DNA of 6,465 nucleotides, taken from assembly GCA_017958015.1 (NCBI GenBank), contig JAGDDM010000235.1:1-6465 (forward strand), read 5' to 3'. Numbering within the stretch: the first letter of the stretch is position 1; each line of letters opens with the position of its first letter. Source of the stretch: Abditibacteriota bacterium. Its GTDB lineage: Bacteria > Armatimonadota > UBA5829. Below the pieces are notes generated by a model that worked only from the letters and a program-made list of their open reading frames with translations, did not search any database and was not told where the DNA came from. Shown here piece after piece: positions 1-6,056 of the stretch. Both the position numbers and the translations under genes were made by a program.

Positions 1-786
1 AAGGCTCGCTTTAACCTTACAACCGGTTTCGTCGGCGGTGTATTCGAGGGACTTCACATCCGCCGCGGGATCCGTGCCGAAAGATATGACATCGCACTTT
101 GCCCGAGAGCGGAAATAATCGAAAAACTTGTTGTCTTTGTTGAGAACCGCGGTGCCGGTCTCGGGGAGATAGTCCAAAAGCTCCCCCTTGTACTTGGCGG
201 TATTCTCGAGGCTGCCGGTGAGCTCCAAATGGGGCACGTCGACGTTGGTGATAATTCCTATCTCCGGCTTCACGATGTCCGCCAGGTAGGATATCTGTCC
301 CTCGCCCCGCATGCCCATCTCGAAAACCGCGTTCGCGTAGGTGTCGTCAAGTTTGTAAGCGGTGAGGGGCAGACCTATCTCATTGTTGAAATTGGCTTCG
401 TTTTTAAGAGTCTTTCCGGTGCGCCCGATGACGGCGGCCACCATTTCCTTGGTGCCGGTTTTGCCCACGCTGCCGGTGACGGCGATCTTCCGGGGACTGA
501 ACTTCGCTATGTGAGCCTTTGCTACGGCTCCCAAGGCGAGAAGCGTGTCTTTCACGACGAGAACCGGAACGGAAAGGGGCTTTTCGACGTCGGATATGAC
601 GCAGACGGCACCCTTCTCCGCGGCGCTGTCGGCGTAGAGGTTGCCGTCCCGCTCCGCCCGGAGAGCGACGAAAGCGTCACCGGGTTTGACGATTCTGGAA
701 TCCGCGCAAATGCCGGTAACGACGGCGTCGCCGCCGATAATTTTACCGCCGCAAAATTCGGCGAGTTCCTTCAGCGTAAATCTCAT
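1..786 (-). CDS. murF: MurF, UDP-N-acetylmuramoyl-tripeptide--D-alanyl-D-alanine ligase (N-terminal 262 residues, cut by window edge)
   Basis: MurF is the cytoplasmic ligase that adds D-Ala-D-Ala to UDP-MurNAc-tripeptide with ATP, the last step of the soluble peptidoglycan precursor. I translated the reverse strand from the ATG at 786: it is open to base 1, giving 262 codons of a family usually about 450 residues long, so the C-terminal D-Ala-D-Ala-binding part is missing. Visible signatures are the N-terminal UDP-binding domain with ADSR at 28-31, the ATP loop GSVGKTGTK at 105-113, the MurF-typical NFNNEIGLPLT at 132-142, EMGMRGEGQI at 156-165, a TNVDVPHLE block at 180-188 and KYKGEL at 198-203, a lysine-rich site like that of related ligases. 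The start overlaps the murE stop as ATGA, and a GGAG at 795-798 lies 8 nt upstream. Oddity: the residue after GKT is Gly rather than the usual Thr/Ser. Identity is secure; only its length is unknown. Confidence 0.95.
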   Translation of the reverse strand, partial: MRFTLKELAEFCGGKIIGGDAVVTGICADSRIVKPGDAFVALRAERDGNLYADSAAEKGAVCVISDVEKPLSVPVLVVKDTLLALGAVAKAHIAKFSPRKIAVTGSVGKTGTKEMVAAVIGRTGKTLKNEANFNNEIGLPLTAYKLDDTYANAVFEMGMRGEGQISYLADIVKPEIGIITNVDVPHLELTGSLENTAKYKGELLDYLPETGTAVLNKDNKFFDYFRSRAKCDVISFGTDPAADVKSLEYTADETGCKVKASL

Positions 787-2246
787 TTGCCGGTCTCCGC
801 CAAAATCTCCAGCACTACTTCCCGGTCGTCGAAATGAATCGTTCTGTCGGCGAAAATCTGATAGTCCTCGTGGCCTTTGCCCGCCACCACAACAATGTCG
901 CCGGCCCGGGCAATCTCCAGAGCCTTCCTGATGGCCTCGTAGCGATCGACTTCCGCGAAGTGCTCCGATTTCATGCCCGCCAGGATGTCTTTTATGATGG
1001 CCGCCGGGTCCTCGGTGCGGGGGTTGTCGGAGGTGACCACGGCCACGTCCGCGTTGTCCTCGACTATCTTGCCCATAATGGGCCGCTTGCCCTTGTCCCG
1101 GTCGCCGCCGCAGCCGAACACGGCAATGAGTTTGCCGGCGGTGAGGGGACGGGCGGATTTCAAAACGTTCTCAAGCTCGTCCGGGGTGTGAGCGTAGTCA
1201 ACGATGACGCCGAAGTCGGCGCATCCCACGGACTCGAATCTGCCCGCGGCGGGGGCGGCGTCGGAAAGGACTGAAACGACGTCGGCAACCGCAAAGCCCA
1301 AAACCTCAACGCAAACCGCTATGGCGGTGAGGGCGTTGTAAACGTTGAAGAGGCCCCCCAATTTCGTGCGGGTCTTATATGTTCCCCCGGAACAAATCAG
1401 GTCGAAGGACGCGCCGGAGACGGTCATTTCGATATTCTCCGCCATGTAGTCCGCTTTGTTTTCGATGCCGAAGGTGCGGACCTTGCCGGCCGTCCGCTTA
1501 ATCACATCCGCCGCTTTCGGGTCGTCCCTGTTCACCACGGCGGTAAAATCTTTTTTCGAGCTCTTCGGGAAATCCGTGAAGAGCTTCATTTTCGCCTCGA
1601 AATAAGCTTCCTCGGTTTTGTGGAAATCGAGATGGTCTCTGGCGATGTTGGTGAAAACGCCGCAATCGAAGGAGCAGCCGGAGAGCCGACCCAGGACGAG
1701 GCCGTGGGAGGAACATTCCATGGCCACAACTTCCGCTCCCTTGTCCGCCATTGTCCGGAGAAGGCGCTGCATCTCCGGGGCTATGGGAGTGGTGTTGTCC
1801 GTGGGTATGAACTCATGGCCCACATAGGCGCCCAGGGTGCCTATTTTGCCGCTTTTTTTGCCCAGGGACTCGGATATTTCCTTTATCAGGGTGGTGACGG
1901 TGGTCTTTCCGCTGGTGCCGGTGACTCCTATGAGGGCCATCCCGTCGGAGGGATTGCCGTAGAAGGGGGCGGAAAGGGCCTCAACGGCTTTCGTTGAGTC
2001 CTCCACCACAATGTAGGCGTCGAAGGGGTTCTCCGCCGGCAGTTCCTCACAGAGAACGGCGGAGGCTCCGTTTTCCGAAGCCTTGTTTATATACTTATGG
2101 CCGTCGCTCTTCGACCCGCGCAGGGCTACGAAGAGCGAACCTTTTTCCGCTTTTCTGCTGTCGTATTCTATTGAGACAACTTCCGTCTCCGTTCCGGCGT
2201 ATGCTTTCACACCGGGAACGAAAGGCAGAATACGATTCAGTTTCAT
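783..2246 (-). CDS. murE: MurE, UDP-MurNAc-L-Ala-D-Glu:meso-diaminopimelate ligase
   Basis: This cytoplasmic ATP-dependent ligase adds the third amino acid of the peptidoglycan stem to UDP-MurNAc-L-Ala-D-Glu. The 487-residue length is normal. Visible motifs in order: YDSR (28-31) in the UDP-binding domain, ATP loop GVTGTSGKTT (107-116), DNTTP (150-154), ECSSHGL (177-183), TNIARDHLDFH (199-209), K219 in EAKMKLF, at the place of the family's carbamylated lysine, GRFE (335-338), DYAHTPDELE (350-359), FGCGGDRDKGKRP (377-389), DNPR (407-410) and GKGHEDYQ (456-463). DNPR is the known signature for meso-diaminopimelate; lysine-adding enzymes such as the S. aureus one differ there. I therefore infer EC 6.3.2.13. 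The ATG overlaps the ftsI stop by 4 nt (ATGA), with only a weak GGA 10 nt upstream, so translation is probably coupled to ftsI. Nothing is missing or broken. Confidence 0.97.
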   Translation of the reverse strand: MKLNRILPFVPGVKAYAGTETEVVSIEYDSRKAEKGSLFVALRGSKSDGHKYINKASENGASAVLCEELPAENPFDAYIVVEDSTKAVEALSAPFYGNPSDGMALIGVTGTSGKTTVTTLIKEISESLGKKSGKIGTLGAYVGHEFIPTDNTTPIAPEMQRLLRTMADKGAEVVAMECSSHGLVLGRLSGCSFDCGVFTNIARDHLDFHKTEEAYFEAKMKLFTDFPKSSKKDFTAVVNRDDPKAADVIKRTAGKVRTFGIENKADYMAENIEMTVSGASFDLICSGGTYKTRTKLGGLFNVYNALTAIAVCVEVLGFAVADVVSVLSDAAPAAGRFESVGCADFGVIVDYAHTPDELENVLKSARPLTAGKLIAVFGCGGDRDKGKRPIMGKIVEDNADVAVVTSDNPRTEDPAAIIKDILAGMKSEHFAEVDRYEAIRKALEIARAGDIVVVAGKGHEDYQIFADRTIHFDDREVVLEILAETGK

Positions 2247-4075
2247 ATACTTTCTTTCCGTTCCGTATCCTCCGCCTCCGGTTTGTCGGCGGGAATCTTC
2301 ATGTAGCGAAGGGACTCCTCCGCGATTTCCCGGAGAATCGGCGCCGCTACCACCGCGCCGTAATGGTTGCCCTGGGGCCGCCGCACGATGACCGCGATAA
2401 CAAGCTCCGGCTTCTCCGCGGGAGCAATTCCTATAAAGGAAGAAATCAGATAGTCCCCGGAATATCCTCTGCCGTTCACGGAGGCCTGCGCGGAACCGGT
2501 TTTGCCGCCTATTGTTCTGCCTTCTATTTTGGCCGACTTACCGGTACCGTTCTCCACACAACTCTCAAGCATATCCCGCACTTCCTTGGCGGTTCTCTCG
2601 CTGAGCACCCGGCGCTTTTCCTTCACGGAGAAGTTGGGCACCTTGTCATCCGCGGTGATGCCCCTTATAATCTGGGGCCGCACATACTCGCCGCCGTTGG
2701 CGATAACGCAGTAGGCCGCCGCCATCTGGAGAGGCGTGACGGAGATACCCTGGCCGAAGGACACGTTGGCCAACTTGATTTTCGCCCAAGGTTCCTTGTT
2801 GGGGTCCTCCAGGGGATAATACCCCTCGCCGCCGAAGCCGAAATAATGTTTGCCCACAAGACCGAAATCCGTCAGGTATTTATACAGTTTTTTGTCGCCC
2901 AATCTGCTTCCCAGGGCCATGGCGCCCATGTTGCAGGACTGATCGATGGTCATGTAGCAGTCCACGGGACCGGGGCCGTTGTTGTAGGGGTGGTGGACGC
3001 TGCAGTGAATCGTGTGCTTGCCGATGGTGGCGGTTTTGTGGCAGGTGGCCACAACTTCCTTGGGCTCAACGCAGCCGTCCTCCAGAGCCGAGGCCGCCAC
3101 GATTGTCTTAAGGGTACTTCCGGGTTCGTAGGTAAACTCCACCGCGCCGTTTCTCAGCTTCTCCGGGTCGGCGCCGGAGAACTCGTTCAGATTCAGCGTG
3201 GGATAGTTGGCCAAAGCCAAAATCTCGCCGGTGTAGGGATTCATGACGATGGCGCACATGGATTCCGGTTTGTAGGTCTCGATTGTGGGCAGCATAGCCT
3301 TTTCGGCTATTTCCTGAATCCGCTTGTCTATGGTAAGGTAGACGTTCTTGCCGTCCAGACACTCCTTGATAACCTTCTTGCTGCCCGGAATCTGCCGGGA
3401 ACCGCTGATGCCCACGGATTCCCAACCGGAATTGCCGCAGAGCTCAAGCTCGTACTTATGCTCTATGCCGTAAATGCTTTCCCCGTTGGAGTTGACGTAG
3501 CCGATAATGTTGGAAGCGAGAGAGTCGTTGGGGTAGGAGCGGACGGAATATGTCTCCGCCCCGAGACCGGTGATGGGATCACCGCTTTTAAGTTTGCTGT
3601 CCAACGCCTGAGCGAGACCGCCCCGGCGGGCCGCTTTCTTAAGCAGCTCAGCCTTTTCCGGGTCCGCGTCTTTCACGAAATACTCTATTCTGTGCTTCCG
3701 GCTGCGGATTCGCTCGACGATCTCGTCCTTGGGAATATCGAAGAGATCGGAGATAACATCCGCCGCCTTCACTTCGGTGCCCGCCTCAACGGCCTGCTTG
3801 GTGTTGACGAAAACCCGCACCCGAGCCACCGTTTCCGCCAGAACGTTGCCGTCCCGGTCGAGGACGGAACCTCTCTTGGCCTTAATCGGCCTGCTCCGCA
3901 TCATGGTGTCGTTGAAGGCCGCTACGTTCCGATCTCTCTTTATGAGCTGGAACCAACCCATCCGCCCCAAGAGAAGGGCGAACATGACACATATGATAAT
4001 GAATATAAAGGTGGCATCAATGCCTATTGTGCGCGGCTTCCTCTTTGAGCGGAAGTCGTAAGGGTCTTTTCTCAT
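2243..4075 (-). CDS. ftsI: FtsI/PBP3-type class B penicillin-binding protein (septal peptidoglycan transpeptidase)
   Basis: This 610-residue protein is a membrane-anchored D,D-transpeptidase that crosslinks septal peptidoglycan. It has a basic cytoplasmic N-terminus (about 1-20), one membrane segment (about 20-37), a PBP-dimerisation region opening with KRGSVLDRDGNVLA (67-80), and a transpeptidase domain from about 245. The catalytic motifs are complete: S320-T-L-K323 inside YEPGSTLKT, S380-C-N382, and K525-T-G527 inside GGKTGSAQ. The C-terminus after the transpeptidase domain (about 590-610) is short and charged, with no PASTA repeats, which favours FtsI over the SpoVD/PBP2x type found in many Firmicutes dcw clusters. 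The start at 4075 has a good AGAGG (4083-4087) 7 nt upstream and follows ftsL by 12 nt. The stop overlaps the murE start. FtsI normally works with FtsW and the FtsQLB complex; ftsL next door fits this. Confidence 0.95.
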   Translation of the reverse strand: MRKDPYDFRSKRKPRTIGIDATFIFIIICVMFALLLGRMGWFQLIKRDRNVAAFNDTMMRSRPIKAKRGSVLDRDGNVLAETVARVRVFVNTKQAVEAGTEVKAADVISDLFDIPKDEIVERIRSRKHRIEYFVKDADPEKAELLKKAARRGGLAQALDSKLKSGDPITGLGAETYSVRSYPNDSLASNIIGYVNSNGESIYGIEHKYELELCGNSGWESVGISGSRQIPGSKKVIKECLDGKNVYLTIDKRIQEIAEKAMLPTIETYKPESMCAIVMNPYTGEILALANYPTLNLNEFSGADPEKLRNGAVEFTYEPGSTLKTIVAASALEDGCVEPKEVVATCHKTATIGKHTIHCSVHHPYNNGPGPVDCYMTIDQSCNMGAMALGSRLGDKKLYKYLTDFGLVGKHYFGFGGEGYYPLEDPNKEPWAKIKLANVSFGQGISVTPLQMAAAYCVIANGGEYVRPQIIRGITADDKVPNFSVKEKRRVLSERTAKEVRDMLESCVENGTGKSAKIEGRTIGGKTGSAQASVNGRGYSGDYLISSFIGIAPAEKPELVIAVIVRRPQGNHYGAVVAAPILREIAEESLRYMKIPADKPEAEDTERKESI

Positions 4076-4087
4076 GGCCGAACCTCT

Positions 4088-4507
4088 TTACAGGGAATCG
4101 GCGGGACTCTTCTCGGCGAGAGTCTTGTTCTCTTCGGATACGCCGCCGGGAACGGTGACATAGTCCCGGTCCGACTCCGGGCACTCGAACATGCCCAGGG
4201 CGGAGGCGGATTCGGAAACCCGGTCGTGGCGGGTAAGGCGGTCGTTTTCCTCGGTGAGCTTGTCCACCGAGTTCTGCAAAACCTCGCACTCCTGCTCCAG
4301 CACCGCGTTTTCGGCGCTCAACTGCTCGGTGGCGCCGAAGTGGTGGAAGATAATGACCACCCAGGCCACGATGCCCACGATAATGGCGATAACGGAAAAA
4401 GCGAATACCGCTCCGCTGAAGTTCATTCCCAAAAAGGTTCTTCTGCGCGGCGCGACGAAATGTTCGCGGGTTATATCTTTTCTCTGTTTCAAATTTGTTT
4501 CGTTCAT
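4088..4507 (-). CDS. ftsL: FtsL-like cell division protein
   Basis: This is a small bitopic membrane protein of 139 residues. The sequence shows a basic cytoplasmic N-terminus (1-27), one strongly hydrophobic segment (about 30-54), a likely coiled coil (about 58-93, rich in E, L and N), and then ASALGM (101-106), which matches the LGM motif that follows the coiled coil in FtsL proteins. The remaining tail is short and polar. Primary sequence is poorly conserved in this family, so the call rests on topology, the LGM motif and the position between rsmH and ftsI, which is the classic ftsL slot. FtsL pairs with FtsB/DivIC and FtsQ/DivIB and activates FtsWI at the division site. The ATG is 6 nt after the rsmH stop. 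There is no good Shine-Dalgarno: the only GGAG (4523-4526) is 15 nt away, so translation is probably coupled to rsmH. Confidence 0.88.
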   Translation of the reverse strand: MNETNLKQRKDITREHFVAPRRRTFLGMNFSGAVFAFSVIAIIVGIVAWVVIIFHHFGATEQLSAENAVLEQECEVLQNSVDKLTEENDRLTRHDRVSESASALGMFECPESDRDYVTVPGGVSEENKTLAEKSPADSL

Positions 4508-4513
4508 TTTACG

Positions 4514-5455
4514 CTACGGTTGCTCCGATATTTTCCTCGCGCATCTCAACTTCGCGCTTCGGGACCGAGGATTATCCCCAAGCTCCTCCGGGCCGGCCGT
4601 AACCGGCTTCTTCGTTAAAATCTCGATTGTCTTTCGCGCCCCGCAAACACAGACGGGTATGCGGGGAGGACAGGTACACTTTCCCGCTTTCCGGGCAAAG
4701 GCGTTTTTCACTATCCTGTCTTCCAAACTGTGAAAACTTATTACGCATATGACGCCGCCGGGTTTTAGGACATCAACGGCGTCCTCAAGGGCCGCTTCGG
4801 CGGAGGACAATTCGTCGTTCACCTCAATCCGAAGGGCCTGAAAGGTGCGGGTGGCCGGGTCGATGGCGTATTTGCCGCCGCCGGGCACCGCTTTGCGGAC
4901 TATATCCGCCAGCTCACCGGTTGTTTCGATGGGCTTTTTCGCCGCCGCCTCGCTGATGGCGCGGGCGACTCTTCCGGCGAACCTTTCCTCGCCGTATGTT
5001 CGGATTATCTCCGCCAGGTGTTCTCGGGAGTAGTTGTTCACCACGTTCGCCGCCGTCTTTTCGTCATCGCGGTTCATCCGCATATCAAGCGGCTCATCCC
5101 GTAAAAAAGAAAAACCGCGCGGCGTGTCGAGCTGGTGAGATGATACACCCAAATCGAACAGTACACCGTCCACGGCGCTTATGCCCTTCTCCGCGAGAAC
5201 CTTCTTCAAGTCCCGAAAGTTCCCTTTCGCGGTGATGAGTCTGTCTCCGAAACGAGCCAGACGCTTTCTCGAGTAGTCGAGAGCGTCATCGTCCCGGTCA
5301 ATGGCGACCACCCTCCCGTGGGGGGACGACGCCTCCAGAATGAGTTCCGTGTGGCCTCCGCCTCCGAGGGTGCAGTCAAGATAGGTCTTGCCGTCCTCGG
5401 GCGACAGATAGGTCAGCACTTCCTCCGCCAATACGGGTTTATGATACGGGTTCAT
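4514..5455 (-). CDS. rsmH: RsmH (MraW), 16S rRNA (cytosine-1402-N4)-methyltransferase
   Basis: RsmH uses S-adenosylmethionine to methylate N4 of C1402 in the decoding centre of 16S rRNA. The 313-residue length is typical. Family motifs are all present: HKPVL (5-9), the SAM-binding loop DCTLGGGGHT (27-36), AIDRDDDAL (51-59), FDLGVSSHQLD (100-110), RGFSF (113-117), PLDMRM (122-127), YGEERFA (154-160), IDPATRTFQALRIEVN (198-213), ISFHSLEDRIVK (239-250) and the C-terminal NPRSRSAKLR (295-304). Four cysteines at 260, 262, 269 and 271 form a CxC...CxC group common in this region of the family; a metal-binding role is possible but not shown. The ATG at 5455 lies inside the end of mraZ (17-nt overlap, other frame), with AAGG at 5459-5462 only 3 nt upstream, a short spacing. 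The start is supported by the usual N-terminal HxPVL block. The stop is TAG. Confidence 0.97.
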   Translation of the reverse strand: MNPYHKPVLAEEVLTYLSPEDGKTYLDCTLGGGGHTELILEASSPHGRVVAIDRDDDALDYSRKRLARFGDRLITAKGNFRDLKKVLAEKGISAVDGVLFDLGVSSHQLDTPRGFSFLRDEPLDMRMNRDDEKTAANVVNNYSREHLAEIIRTYGEERFAGRVARAISEAAAKKPIETTGELADIVRKAVPGGGKYAIDPATRTFQALRIEVNDELSSAEAALEDAVDVLKPGGVICVISFHSLEDRIVKNAFARKAGKCTCPPRIPVCVCGARKTIEILTKKPVTAGPEELGDNPRSRSAKLRCARKISEQP

Positions 5456-5903
5456 CTTCCTTCTTGCCGAATATATTCTTCGCCGCCGCGGCCAGAGCTT
5501 CGGGAGTCATAACGCTGCGTTCGTATTCGCAGAGGGCTTCGCTGCCCCAAATCTCCACGTAGTTGCCTCTGCCGCAAACCGTCACGGCGGATCTTATGTC
5601 GGCGTAAGTCTTCAGCTCCTGAGGGATCGTAAGCCGGTTCTGACCGTCGATCTTCGCCTCCGTGAGACCGGAGAAGAAGTGGTGCTGCAAAAGCGACAGG
5701 TCCGAGTTGTAGACGGATTCGGTTATGTCGCCCCGGCTTTCAAGCTTTTGGGCAAAAGCCCGCATCTGATCTTCCGTCAGCACATTGAGACAGCCCATGC
5801 CCTTCGTGATGTAAAACCGCTCTCCCAGAGAATACCGGAAGGACTTGGGCATCACGAATCTGCCTGCCGTATCGAGTGTGTGTGTGAAAGATCCGATAAA
5901 CAT
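5439..5903 (-). CDS. mraZ: MraZ, transcriptional regulator of the dcw operon
   Basis: MraZ is a DNA-binding protein of the AbrB-like (SpoVT/AbrB) double-barrel fold that forms rings and represses its own dcw operon in the bacteria studied. The 154 residues contain the two expected half-domains. The first has LDTAGRFVMP (10-19), a good match to the DxxGRxxxP motif. The second has KIDGQNRLTIP (84-94), where Asn89 replaces the usual Gly of the second motif while Asp86, Arg90 and Pro94 are kept. The N-terminus MFIGSFTHTLD is typical and fixes the start; the ribosome site is weak (GGA at 5914-5916, 10 nt upstream). It is the first gene after a promoter and a phased array of GGT boxes (5933-5977), so autoregulation is the natural inference. 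The last 17 nt overlap rsmH. Confidence 0.96.
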   Translation of the reverse strand: MFIGSFTHTLDTAGRFVMPKSFRYSLGERFYITKGMGCLNVLTEDQMRAFAQKLESRGDITESVYNSDLSLLQHHFFSGLTEAKIDGQNRLTIPQELKTYADIRSAVTVCGRGNYVEIWGSEALCEYERSVMTPEALAAAAKNIFGKKEDEPVS

Positions 5904-5932
5904 TGCTTTTTAATCCGAAATTCGGGTAATTC

Positions 5933-5977
5933 ACCACTGAGTTACCGGAAAATACCGGAAAATCACCACGAATTACC
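5933..5977 (-). promoter_or_regulatory. Putative MraZ operator: five GGT(A/G) boxes phased by one helical turn
   Basis: On the minus strand, GGT triplets stand at 5975-5977, 5965-5967, 5954-5956, 5944-5946 and 5933-5935. The first bases are 10, 11, 10 and 11 bp apart, about 10.5 on average. In order the cores read TGGTAA, TGGTGA, CGGTAT, CGGTAA and TGGTGA. Known MraZ operators are direct repeats of short G-rich boxes spaced about 10 bp apart near the start of the dcw operon, for example TGGGN with 5-nt spacers in E. coli. The array begins just downstream of the predicted -10 box, so bound MraZ would cover the transcription start and early transcribed region. The assignment is inference from pattern and position next to mraZ. 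Confidence 0.75.
5943..5962 (-). repeat. Perfect tandem duplication of a 10-bp unit inside the operator
   Basis: The minus strand holds two identical head-to-tail copies of TTTTCCGGTA (5953-5962 and 5943-5952). They form the third and fourth boxes of the putative MraZ operator. An exact 10-bp unit suggests recent duplication or strong selection on box sequence and spacing. Confidence 0.85.
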
Positions 5978-5985
5978 ATAACAAT

Positions 5986-6014
5986 ATGATAATACAAAAC
6001 GTGGACAGTGTCAA
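5986..6014 (-). promoter_or_regulatory. Housekeeping-sigma promoter of the mraZ operon
   Basis: The minus strand has TTGACA at 6009-6014, a perfect -35 match, and TATCAT at 5986-5991, five of six matches to TATAAT, separated by exactly 17 bp. An overlapping TATTAT (5989-5994) would leave only 14 bp and is less likely. Transcription would start near 5979, giving a leader of about 75 nt before mraZ. The -35 box lies in the loop and the beginning of the 3' arm of the terminator hairpin. Confidence 0.8.
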
Positions 6015-6027
6015 GCACTGTCCACGT
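5989..6027 (-). terminator. Rho-independent terminator of the upstream glycoside-hydrolase-like gene
   Basis: A perfect 12-bp inverted repeat, with minus-strand arms ACGTGGACAGTG (6016-6027) and CACTGTCCACGT (5999-6010) around a 5-nt loop, is followed by a T-rich stretch (TTTGTATTAT, 5989-5998). It begins 27 nt after the stop codon of the upstream gene. The other strand has no immediate T run, so the terminator points towards mraZ. The same palindrome could also act as a protein-binding site, since it surrounds the -35 box. Confidence 0.7.
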
Positions 6028-6032
6028 ATAAG

Positions 6033-6056
6033 AAAAAAATTTTTTGAAATTTTTTT
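6033..6056 (-). other. A/T-tract block upstream of the mraZ promoter
   Basis: The plus strand reads A7 (6033-6039), T6 (6040-6045), G, A3, T7 (6050-6056). It lies about 54 to 77 bp upstream of the predicted start of transcription. A/T tracts at such positions can bend DNA or partly act as an UP element for RNA polymerase. Here the proximal part (about -38 to -46) is occupied by the GC-rich hairpin arm, so any UP effect would be distal only. It may simply be AT-rich spacer. Confidence 0.35.

Noticed and set aside
229..837. A 202-codon plus-strand frame antisense to murF and the murE end.
   Set aside because: The minus strand encodes clear MurF and MurE sequence; the plus-strand product has no recognisable family features.
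1994..4048. A 684-codon open frame on the plus strand, antisense to ftsI and the start of murE.
   Set aside because: It is a codon-bias shadow: the opposite strand encodes ftsI and murE with all family motifs. The antisense translation shows no recognisable domain and crosses two genes.
5989..5994. TATTAT as the -10 box of the mraZ promoter.
   Set aside because: It would leave only 14 bp to the TTGACA box; the overlapping TATCAT gives the ideal 17 bp with the same number of matches.
5740..6018. A 92-codon minus-strand frame across the mraZ upstream region.
   Set aside because: It starts inside the terminator/promoter region upstream of the predicted transcription start and overlaps mraZ in another frame; no ribosome site or family resemblance.
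6031..6056. Poly-A/poly-T block as a plus-strand terminator with the hairpin at 5999-6027.
   Set aside because: After the hairpin the plus strand reads ATAAGAAAAAAA before any T run, so there is no proper U tract, and no plus-strand gene needs ending there.
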